NCBI GenBank assembly: GCA_018432645.1
Contig: JAHDSP010000304.1
Location: 1-10,541, forward strand
Direction of reading: 5' to 3'
Source: Bacteroidales bacterium
GTDB lineage: Bacteria; Bacteroidota; Bacteroidia; Bacteroidales; DTU049
DNA: 10,541 nt
Position numbers and translations under genes: made by a program. Shown here one piece after another: positions 1-6,989 of the stretch (the first letter of the stretch is position 1; each line of letters begins with the position of its first letter). The notes below the pieces were generated by a model. That model worked only from the letters and a program-made list of their open reading frames with translations. It ran no database searches and was not told the DNA's origin.

Positions 1-37
1 ACCTATCACCTATTCTCCCCGTCTCCTCGTCTCCCCA
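1..37. repeat. Short C/T-rich tandem repeats at the window edge
   Basis: Two 7-base units (ACCTATC at 1-7, ACCTATT at 8-14) are followed by three 8-base units (TCTCCCCG at 14-21, TCTCCTCG at 22-29, TCTCCCCA at 30-37). On the top strand the 8-base units are almost purely pyrimidine and 16 of 24 bases are C or G, unlike the AT-rich DNA around them. The block sits just past the dxs stop codon, and the left part may continue outside the window. No hairpin or coding potential is visible in it. It may be the edge of a longer intergenic simple-repeat array; its role is unknown. Confidence 0.55.
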
Positions 38-42
38 TCACT

Positions 43-1932
43 TTATATCTCTCTATATGCTTGCTGTATTGTTTTTAGAATATTTTCTTTATCATATTTA
101 AGCATATGCTTCAGCTCCCCTATGCTACCGTGCTCTACAAATTGATCTGGTATTCCTAAGCTAATTTGTTTACTATAAATTTTATTTTGTATCAAAAAAT
201 GTGATATAGTTGCAGACAACCCATATAGTGTGCCATCCTCTATAGTTATAATTATATCGTGTTTATTACATAACCCTGCTAAAGTTTCAGTATCTAGTGG
301 TTTTAGGAAGCGAAGATTCACATGAGTGGGATTTATGCCTAGTTTTTCAAACTCTGGATATAGTTCTACAACGTCATGGCCTGGTTTACCAATAGATATA
401 ACAAGTACTTTTTCACCTTCTTTTAGAATATTAGCTTTGCCAATGGGTAAAAGCTCCATAGGTAGATTGTAATCTAAATATTCTGCATTAGCCTTAGGAT
501 ATCTAATAGCGAATGGACCTTTTTGATAATTATATGCAGTAAACATCAGATTCCTCAGTTCTATACAATCTATGGGAGCACTTATTATCATATTGGGTAT
601 TAAATTTAAATAAGCTAAATCGAAAGTCCCTTGATGTGTTTTGCCATCCTCACCTACTAGACCACCTCTATCTATACCAAAAATTACAGGTAATTTTTGT
701 AGTGCTACGTCATGAATTATTTGATCATATGCTCTTTGCAAAAAAGTAGAGTAAATAGTCGTGAACGGTATCAACCCTTGGGCGGCTAATCCAGCAGAAA
801 AAGTAACTGCATGTTCTTCAGCTATTCCCACATCAAAAACTCTATCTGGATATTTAGCATACATAATATCTAGTGAAGAGCTAGATACCATTGCTGGTGT
901 AATAGCAACAATTCTTTTATCTTTATCAGCTAATTCTAAAAGTGTTTTTCCATAAACATCTTGGTATCTAATAGGGCAATTTTCTTTATTTGTATTCTTA
1001 AATATTTCACCTGTTTCTGGATCAAATTTGCCAGGATTATGGAATATTACAGTATTTTTCTCGGCTGGTGGATAACCTTTACCTTTTTGAGTTAAAACAT
1101 GTAATATCTTAGGGCCTGGTATGTTTTTTAAATTATTCAATATATCAATCAATTGTTTTAAATCATGGCCATTTACTGGACCGAAATATCTAAGATTAAA
1201 GGACTCAAAAAAATTAGAATGTCTAAATAGGTTATTTTTAATTATTGAAGTAGTTTTATTAACAATATTTCGCAAAAAAGTCTCTTTAAATTGTTCATAA
1301 GCGGTATTTTTTAACTGGTTATAAGATTTAGAAGTTATTAGATGGATGAAATAGTTTTTCAATGCTCCAGTAGCACTATCTATTGATATATTATTATCAT
1401 TGTAAATTATCAAAATGTTTGCATTAGTATCGCCAGCGTGATTCATAGCTTCATAAGCCATACCGCCAGTCATACTACCATCACCGATAACTGCTATAAA
1501 AGTATTTTTGCTATTTGGATTTAAAGTTTTGTCTGCAATAGCCATGCCTAGAGCTGCTGATATACTAGTACTAGCATGTCCTGTGCCGAAAGCATCGTGA
1601 ATACTTTCATCTCTACTTGGGAAACCACTTATACCTTTAAATTTTCGTATAGTTCTAAATGCTTCTCTTCGTCCAGTTAATATCTTATGAGAATAAGATT
1701 GATGTCCTACATCCCAGATAATTTTATCCGATGGGCTATTAAATACATAATGAAGAGCTATAGTTAACTCTACGACACCTAGATTAGCTCCCACATGACC
1801 AGGAGTATTACACATCACTTCTATTATATATTCTCTGATTTCTTGTGCTAATACTTTTAGCTCCTCTAGAGAATATTTTTTCAAATCCTCGGGTCTATTA
1901 ATTTTATCCAAATGTGGATACTCTATCATCAT
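43..1932 (-). CDS. dxs: 1-deoxy-D-xylulose-5-phosphate synthase
   Basis: This thiamine-diphosphate enzyme condenses pyruvate with glyceraldehyde 3-phosphate to DXP, the entry step of the MEP isoprenoid pathway and a source of thiamine and pyridoxal precursors; it is cytosolic. Numbering from the ATG at 1932 (629 aa, normal for Dxs): HVGANLG at 46-52, GHQSYSHKIL at 76-85, the ThDP/Mg motif opening with GDGSMTGG at 150-157 and closing with NDNN at 178-181, the catalytic-glutamate motif IAEEHAV around 370-376, and the Dxs signature DRGGLVGEDGKTHQG at 421-435. The C-terminal transketolase-C domain is complete. The open frame extends to a TTG at 1947, but a probable -7 promoter box covers that codon, so I chose the ATG at 1932; the adjacent ATG at 1929 is equally possible. 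It is transcribed divergently from the acyl-CoA ligase. Family identity is very secure, and no key residue is missing. Confidence 0.97.
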   Translation of the reverse strand: MMIEYPHLDKINRPEDLKKYSLEELKVLAQEIREYIIEVMCNTPGHVGANLGVVELTIALHYVFNSPSDKIIWDVGHQSYSHKILTGRREAFRTIRKFKGISGFPSRDESIHDAFGTGHASTSISAALGMAIADKTLNPNSKNTFIAVIGDGSMTGGMAYEAMNHAGDTNANILIIYNDNNISIDSATGALKNYFIHLITSKSYNQLKNTAYEQFKETFLRNIVNKTTSIIKNNLFRHSNFFESFNLRYFGPVNGHDLKQLIDILNNLKNIPGPKILHVLTQKGKGYPPAEKNTVIFHNPGKFDPETGEIFKNTNKENCPIRYQDVYGKTLLELADKDKRIVAITPAMVSSSSLDIMYAKYPDRVFDVGIAEEHAVTFSAGLAAQGLIPFTTIYSTFLQRAYDQIIHDVALQKLPVIFGIDRGGLVGEDGKTHQGTFDLAYLNLIPNMIISAPIDCIELRNLMFTAYNYQKGPFAIRYPKANAEYLDYNLPMELLPIGKANILKEGEKVLVISIGKPGHDVVELYPEFEKLGINPTHVNLRFLKPLDTETLAGLCNKHDIIITIEDGTLYGLSATISHFLIQNKIYSKQISLGIPDQFVEHGSIGELKHMLKYDKENILKTIQQAYREI

Positions 1933-1944
1933 TTTTAATTTATA

Positions 1945-1972
1945 CAAAATTATTTATAAATTTTTAAATAAA
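1945..1972 (-). promoter_or_regulatory. Putative dxs promoter (Bacteroidota type, weak -33)
   Basis: Read on the minus strand, 1952-1945 is TAATTTTG, an exact match to the TAnnTTTG -7 box. At the expected distance upstream there is only TTTA (1972-1969, 16-nt spacer) rather than TTTG, so the -33 half is degenerate. The -7 box ends 13 to 16 nt before the two ATG codons at 1932 and 1929, similar to other genes in this window. It overlaps the TTG at 1947, which argues against that start. Confidence 0.45.
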
Positions 1973-2007
1973 ATCCTATTATGATATATATTTTAGTATT
2001 ATAATCT

Positions 2008-2031
2008 GTAATTAAAATTGTTTATAATTAC
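2008..2031. promoter_or_regulatory. Inverted repeat in the dxs/acyl-CoA ligase divergent region
   Basis: GTAATTA (2008-2014) and TAATTAC (2025-2031) form a perfect 7-bp dyad with a 10-base AT-rich spacer, close to the geometry of a dimeric regulator site. It lies between the two divergent promoters. In DNA this AT-rich such dyads arise by chance, so the operator reading is only a suggestion. The rest of 1973-2111 shows no gene, tRNA or terminator. Confidence 0.25.
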
Positions 2032-2053
2032 GTAAGAATCTTGTTTTTAGTAT

Positions 2054-2070
2054 ATAAGTGTAAAACTTAT
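2054..2070. repeat. Small perfect inverted repeat ATAAGT-N5-ACTTAT
   Basis: ATAAGT (2054-2059) and ACTTAT (2065-2070) are perfect inverted arms around a 5-base loop. It lies 42 bp upstream of the -33 box of the ligase promoter. There is no T-run suggesting a terminator. It may be a regulator-binding half of the divergent region or chance. Confidence 0.22.
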
Positions 2071-2111
2071 TCTATTTGCTAATTTTAAATTTAATGAGTG
2101 TAATTTTAATA

Positions 2112-2140
2112 TTTGTACAATTAATTTTTATGTATTTTTG
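2112..2140 (+). promoter_or_regulatory. Promoter of the acyl-CoA ligase gene
   Basis: TTTG at 2112-2115 and TATTTTTG at 2133-2140 match both halves of the Bacteroidota primary-sigma promoter (TTTG / TAnnTTTG) with a 17-nt spacer. The -7 box ends 16 bases before the ATG at 2157, so the predicted leader is only about ten nucleotides and has room for no Shine-Dalgarno sequence. Confidence 0.7.
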
Positions 2141-2156
2141 CTAAAAATTATATTTT

Positions 2157-4217
2157 ATGATTAGACAAGAATTAATAAATCCTAAAAGTATCGTTGTAGT
2201 AGGAGCATCTAATAATGTGCAAAAACCAGGTGGTAAAATTTTGAAAAATATAATAGATCACAAATATAATGGACAACTATTTGTGGTCAATCCTGGTTCA
2301 GACATTGTGCAAGGAATCAAATCTTATCCATCTGTTGATGAATTACCTGATAAAATTGATTTAGCTATTTTGGCTATTGCTTCGCATTTATGTCCTGATG
2401 CTGTAGATACTCTAGCTAATAAAAAAGGAGTGAAAGCATTTATAATTATTTCAGCTGGTTTCGCAGAAGAAAGTAAAGAAGGAGCAATGTTAGAACACAG
2501 AATCGTTGATACTATAAACTCTGTAAATGGTAGTTTAATAGGACCTAATTGTACAGGAGTTTTCAATACAAATTATGCTGGTATTTTTACTACACCTATT
2601 CCAGAGCCGAATCCTCATGGTTGTGATTTTATTACTGCTAGTGGTGCTACAGGTGTATTTATAGTAGATTTATGTATAGTTAGAGGGTTGCCTTTTTCTA
2701 GTATTTATTCAGTAGGTAATAGTGCACAATTAGGCGTAGAAGACATTTTAGAATATATGGATGAGACTTTTGATCCATTAACAAGTTCAAAAGTGAAATT
2801 GTTGTACATGGAGAATGTGAAAAAGCCACAAAAACTTCTTAAACATGCCCAATCATTAATATCAAAAGGATGTAAAATAGCTGCTATTAAATCTGGTTAT
2901 TCTGAGGCTGGTTCTAGAGCGGCTGCTTCTCATACTGGTGCAATGATAACTGCTGATATAGGTGTGGATGCATTATTTAAAAAAGCAGGTATTGTACGTT
3001 GCTATGGTAGAGATGATCTAGTAACAGTAGCTTCTATATTTATGCATAAAGAATTAACAGGAAAACGTTTAGCTATCATCACTCATGCTGGTGGTCCTGC
3101 TGTCATGCTGACAGATGCCTTATCTCATAGCAATATAGAAATACCTCCTCTCAAAGGAGAAAAAGCTCAAGAGCTTCTTTCATATCTTTTCCCAGGTTCT
3201 TCTGTAAATAATCCCATTGACTTTTTGGCTACTGGTACAGCTGAGCAATTAGGTATTATATTAGATTATTGTGAAAATGAATTTGATGATATTGATGGTA
3301 TGGTTGTAATATTCGGTAGTCCAGGGTTATTCCCTATTTTCGACGTCTATAATGTTTTACACGAAAAAATGTTGACTTGCAAAAAACCTATTTATCCTAT
3401 TTTACCATGCGAAATTGAAGTTGGTGAAGAAGTGAAAGATTTTATTTCGAAAGGACATGTTCGTTTTCCAGATGAAGTACTTTTTGCTAGAGGCTTAATT
3501 TCTGTTTTTAATACACCTAAACCACAGCTAAACATTACTTTACCTGAAGTTGATAAAAATACTATTCGTAATATTATTAATAATAGCAATGATGGATTTT
3601 TGCCTCCTGCTATGGTGTCTCAACTTTTGGACGCAGCAGGTATCCCTAGAGCTAAAGAAATCGTTGTTAGTGATATTAAAGAAATAGATAATGCTTTAAG
3701 AGAAATCTCTTATCCTTTAGTAATGAAAGTGGTAGGCCCCATACATAAGACAGATGTAGGTGGTGTCGTTTTAAATGTAGAAACTAAAGAGCAGCTCTTG
3801 AGTGAATTTGAAAGATTAATGAAAATCCAAGATGCTAAAGGTGTTCTTTTACAACCTATGCTTAGTGGATTAGAATTATTTATTGGTGGCAAAAAGGAAG
3901 GTGATTTCGGACATATCGTCACTGCTGGGTTGGGTGGTATATTTGTAGAAGTTCTTAAAGATATTCAAACTGCTCTATCACCTATTACATTTGATGAAGC
4001 TTTGACGATGATACATAATCTGAAAGGTTATAAACTAATAAAAGGTGTTAGAGGTAGTAAAGGAGTTGATGAGAATGTTTTTGCAAATATTATACAACGT
4101 GTAAGTGCTCTAATGACTATAGCTCCTGAAATTGCTGAAATGGATATAAATCCTCTATTGGGCAATGGCTCTAATATTATAGCCGTGGATGTTAGAATAA
4201 ATATTGTTAAACATTAA
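2157..4217 (+). CDS. Acetate/acyl-CoA ligase (ADP-forming), fused alpha-beta chain
   Basis: Cytosolic NDP-forming acyl-CoA synthetase that interconverts an acyl-CoA, ADP and phosphate with the free acid, ATP and CoA. In anaerobes it usually runs toward ATP, gaining energy from acetyl-CoA or amino-acid-derived acyl-CoAs. The 686 residues hold the single-chain order: CoA-binding Rossmann domain (about 5-130, with VVVGASNN at 13-20 and GPNCTG at 129-134), succinyl-CoA-ligase-like domains (about 150-450) and a C-terminal ATP-grasp domain (about 478-686). H259 in ASHTGAM matches the phosphorylated alpha histidine of the family. H530 in IHKTDVGGV aligns with the second, beta-subunit histidine of archaeal ACD1, and DINPL at 663-667 is the usual ATP-grasp metal motif, so it looks fully active. 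The ATG at 2157 follows its promoter closely. No partner gene (phosphotransacetylase, oxidoreductase) is adjacent, so the preferred acyl group (acetyl, propionyl, branched-chain or aryl) cannot be assigned. Confidence 0.93.
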   Translation: MIRQELINPKSIVVVGASNNVQKPGGKILKNIIDHKYNGQLFVVNPGSDIVQGIKSYPSVDELPDKIDLAILAIASHLCPDAVDTLANKKGVKAFIIISAGFAEESKEGAMLEHRIVDTINSVNGSLIGPNCTGVFNTNYAGIFTTPIPEPNPHGCDFITASGATGVFIVDLCIVRGLPFSSIYSVGNSAQLGVEDILEYMDETFDPLTSSKVKLLYMENVKKPQKLLKHAQSLISKGCKIAAIKSGYSEAGSRAAASHTGAMITADIGVDALFKKAGIVRCYGRDDLVTVASIFMHKELTGKRLAIITHAGGPAVMLTDALSHSNIEIPPLKGEKAQELLSYLFPGSSVNNPIDFLATGTAEQLGIILDYCENEFDDIDGMVVIFGSPGLFPIFDVYNVLHEKMLTCKKPIYPILPCEIEVGEEVKDFISKGHVRFPDEVLFARGLISVFNTPKPQLNITLPEVDKNTIRNIINNSNDGFLPPAMVSQLLDAAGIPRAKEIVVSDIKEIDNALREISYPLVMKVVGPIHKTDVGGVVLNVETKEQLLSEFERLMKIQDAKGVLLQPMLSGLELFIGGKKEGDFGHIVTAGLGGIFVEVLKDIQTALSPITFDEALTMIHNLKGYKLIKGVRGSKGVDENVFANIIQRVSALMTIAPEIAEMDINPLLGNGSNIIAVDVRINIVKH

Positions 4218-4220
4218 TAT

Positions 4221-4254
4221 TTTGTATTTTTTTTAAATATTTTATTTATTTTTG
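4221..4254 (+). promoter_or_regulatory. Promoter of the receptor/lipoprotein operon
   Basis: TTTG at 4221-4224 and TATTTTTG at 4247-4254 match the Bacteroidota -33/-7 boxes. The 22-nt spacer is at the long end. The -33 box begins four bases after the stop codon of the ligase gene, and no hairpin terminator separates the two genes, so some read-through from the ligase is also possible. The -7 box ends 18 bases before the ATG at 4273. Confidence 0.55.
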
Positions 4255-4272
4255 CATAATTAATTCAGTTTT

Positions 4273-6969
4273 ATGAAGAAAGTTTTAGTATATCTTTTTT
4301 TATTCAATGTGATTAGCTTTGCATTTGCACAGAATTATTCTGTTGTAAATGTTAAAGTAGAAGATTCACAAAATCACAATAATATTGCTACTGCTGAGGT
4401 ATCAATTGGTGAATTAAAATCAATAACTAATGAAGAGGGCATTGCTTCATTTAAAATTTTACCTGGTATTTATGGTCTTTCGGTGAATGCTACAGGTTAT
4501 CAGCCTTATAATGACATAATAGATTTAATTTCTGTGAAGGATACAACTATTGTAATTTTGCTCACAAAGGGATTATCTCAAGCTTTTCAGCAAGAGCAGG
4601 CTCGAGAGCAAGAGCTAGAGATAGTAAATGATGATCTTGATAGAGGCATTTCATTAATTCCATTACTTCTTACTTCTCGAGATCCATACCTTAACTTAGC
4701 TTCTTACAATTTGAGTGCAGGTTCATTTTCACCTCGTGGCATAGAACGCGGTGGCTATGAATCCTATATTAATCAAGTGCTGCTATATAATCCAGAGTTA
4801 GATAGAGTTAATTATTCTGATATTAGTGGATTAAATGATGCTACTAGATATTCTGACGATTCCTATGGATTAGAGCCATTATATATGAGCTTCGGCGATA
4901 TTATGGGCGTATCTAATATTTTAGCTACTCCATCTCGCATTAGGCTCGGACATCAGATCAGCTATGGTATTAGTAATAAATCATGGGAACATAGATTAAT
5001 GTATACATATAATAGTGGCATTATGCAAAATGGATGGGGCTTTGCGGCAGCTTATTCTCATAGATATGCTTATGATACTTATATGCCCGGCACTTGGCAG
5101 CAAGCAGATGCTTTTTTCTTTTCAGCAGAAAAACGTTTTTCAGAGCGTCATAGCTTGTCTGCCACTATTTTTGCTAGTCCACAAAAAAGAGCTTTAGCTT
5201 CTCCTACTGTTAAAGAAGCGCAAGAATTAGTCGATGACCCTTACTATAATCCTAACTGGGGTGTTCAAAATGGTGAAAAACGTAATGCTAGAGTTAGAAC
5301 TACTTTTAAACCATATTTAATACTAAATGATGAGTATAAATTTAATGATAATCTGACATGGACTAATGCTTTTGGTTTCACAACTGGTATTTATGGTACT
5401 ACTAGACTAAATTGGTATAATGCTCCTGATCCTAGACCAGACTATTACAGATATTTACCAAGCTATCAAACAGATCCATTTATTGCAGAAATTGTTACAC
5501 AAAGATGGCAAAATGATGTTAGTGTTAGCCAAATTAATTGGGATAAACTTTATCAAATCAATTATTTAGCTAATTTAGATGGGAAATCTGCTAGATATAT
5601 TGTAGAAGAGGTACATAATGATCCTACCTATTTCTATTATGCTAGCAATATCAAATATACTTTTAATACATCGAGCATTATTTATGGCGGTTTACAAGCA
5701 TATCATTACGAAACTCATAATTATAAAAAAATTAACGATTTATTAGGGGCTAATTATTATTTAGATATCGATCAATATGCAGAAAGAGATTTCCCAGATA
5801 AGCCAGAGATGCTTTATAATAATTTAGATGATCCTAATAGACAGCTACATGAAGGTGATATTTTTGGTTATAATTATAAACTAAACACTAATGATGTAAA
5901 CTTATGGACACAATATAAGCAAACTTTGCCAAGAGTTGATTATTTCGTAGCTGGTAAAATAGGTTTTAGCAATAAATATCGAAATGGTTTATTCAGAAGT
6001 GGTAGATTCCCCGACAATAGTAAAGGGAAATCTGATCAAATAAATGACCTTGTAGGTGGTTTAAAAACTGGGGCTACATTTAAAATTTCTGGTAAACATT
6101 ATATAAAAGCTAATATTGCTGGATTTACAAAACCACAATCTAATCTAGATATTTTTCTTTCTCCATATAATAGTAATAGAATCAATAATGATATTACAGC
6201 ACAAAAAGTTTTATCTGGTGATATTGGTTATCATTTTAATTTTAAATTTCTACGAGGTCGCATCACTGCTTATCAAACATATATATTAGATCATATGGAT
6301 ATGCGTGGTTTTTATCATGATGAATACCAAACTTACGTTTACATGTCTTTATCTAATATGGATGAATTGTATCAAGGATTAGAATTGGGACTAGAAGCTA
6401 ATATCATACCTGATTTATCTATTTCTGCTGCGGGCAATCTAGGCAATTACAGATATATTAGTAGATTCAAAGCAAACGTTAGCTTCGATAATCTCTCGCG
6501 TCCAGATACTAGCTATACAGTATATAGTAAAAACTTCTATATCCCCAATGTACCTCAGAGAGCTGCTAGCATTGCAATAAATTATAAACCTAATTACTGG
6601 TGGTTTACCCTTGTATTTAACTATTTCGATGAAATGTACATGGATTTCAATCCTGAACGACGTACACAATTTGCTCTTAATAATTTAGGCCCAAATGATC
6701 CATTGATAAATGATATTATAGCTCAGAAAGAGCTATCAAGTGGATTCACTTTAGATCTTTCTATTAGCAAATCTTGGATGATAAAACATAAATATCGTTT
6801 GGGTGTTAATTTCTTTTTAAATAATATTCTTGATAATCAAAAATTGGCACTGTTTGCTTTTGAGCAATCTCGCTTCGATTTTGATACTAAAAATATTGAT
6901 AAATTTCCACCTAAATATATGTATGCTTATGGCAGAACATACATGTTATTAATAAAACTTAGTTTTTAA
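4273..6969 (+). CDS. TonB-dependent receptor-like outer-membrane protein with carboxypeptidase-regulatory N-domain
   Basis: Predicted outer-membrane barrel of the Bacteroidota TonB-receptor class, 898 aa. A Sec signal peptide (1-19, cleavage after AFA) leads into a beta-sandwich of the carboxypeptidase-regulatory-like type (about 23-98; NEEGIASFKILPGIYGLSV is the typical core). A Q/E-rich charged linker follows (about 102-123), then a plug-like region (about 126-220, with FSPRGIERGGYESYINQVLL), then a long Tyr/Asn/Asp-rich barrel ending in an aromatic-terminated strand (MLLIKLSF), as expected for BAM insertion. I see no STN domain and no clear TonB box, and the plug is divergent: the usual 'LDGVP' region reads INQVLLYNPE. 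TonB coupling is therefore inferred from family resemblance. The next gene, 20 bp downstream, encodes a DUF5689 lipoprotein, so the pair probably acts as receptor plus surface lipoprotein, in general analogy to SusC/SusD but without a SusD homologue. The substrate is unknown. Confidence 0.85.
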   Translation: MKKVLVYLFLFNVISFAFAQNYSVVNVKVEDSQNHNNIATAEVSIGELKSITNEEGIASFKILPGIYGLSVNATGYQPYNDIIDLISVKDTTIVILLTKGLSQAFQQEQAREQELEIVNDDLDRGISLIPLLLTSRDPYLNLASYNLSAGSFSPRGIERGGYESYINQVLLYNPELDRVNYSDISGLNDATRYSDDSYGLEPLYMSFGDIMGVSNILATPSRIRLGHQISYGISNKSWEHRLMYTYNSGIMQNGWGFAAAYSHRYAYDTYMPGTWQQADAFFFSAEKRFSERHSLSATIFASPQKRALASPTVKEAQELVDDPYYNPNWGVQNGEKRNARVRTTFKPYLILNDEYKFNDNLTWTNAFGFTTGIYGTTRLNWYNAPDPRPDYYRYLPSYQTDPFIAEIVTQRWQNDVSVSQINWDKLYQINYLANLDGKSARYIVEEVHNDPTYFYYASNIKYTFNTSSIIYGGLQAYHYETHNYKKINDLLGANYYLDIDQYAERDFPDKPEMLYNNLDDPNRQLHEGDIFGYNYKLNTNDVNLWTQYKQTLPRVDYFVAGKIGFSNKYRNGLFRSGRFPDNSKGKSDQINDLVGGLKTGATFKISGKHYIKANIAGFTKPQSNLDIFLSPYNSNRINNDITAQKVLSGDIGYHFNFKFLRGRITAYQTYILDHMDMRGFYHDEYQTYVYMSLSNMDELYQGLELGLEANIIPDLSISAAGNLGNYRYISRFKANVSFDNLSRPDTSYTVYSKNFYIPNVPQRAASIAINYKPNYWWFTLVFNYFDEMYMDFNPERRTQFALNNLGPNDPLINDIIAQKELSSGFTLDLSISKSWMIKHKYRLGVNFFLNNILDNQKLALFAFEQSRFDFDTKNIDKFPPKYMYAYGRTYMLLIKLSF

Positions 6970-6989
6970 TCAGTAAAAAATAAAAATAT

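Noticed and set aside
1948..2156. Possible tRNA or small RNA between dxs and the ligase
   Set aside because: No cloverleaf, T-loop GTTC-type sequence or GC-rich stem is present; the region is AT-rich and is explained by divergent promoters.
2324..2566. Open frame on the minus strand inside the acyl-CoA ligase gene
   Set aside because: Antisense shadow of a strongly conserved CoA-binding domain, with no promoter and no family resemblance. The same holds for the minus-strand frames at 3392-3589 and 3710-3922.
5015..5197. Plus-strand 60-codon frame inside the receptor gene in another frame
   Set aside because: The receptor reading frame is continuous through it and gives a coherent barrel sequence, so it is not a separate gene or a sign of frameshift.
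4273..6969. Possible full SusC homologue with a SusD partner downstream
   Set aside because: The downstream protein has DUF5689 and choice-of-anchor J features rather than the helical TPR-like SusD fold, and the receptor's plug lacks the SusC-type signature, so SusC/SusD names would mislead.
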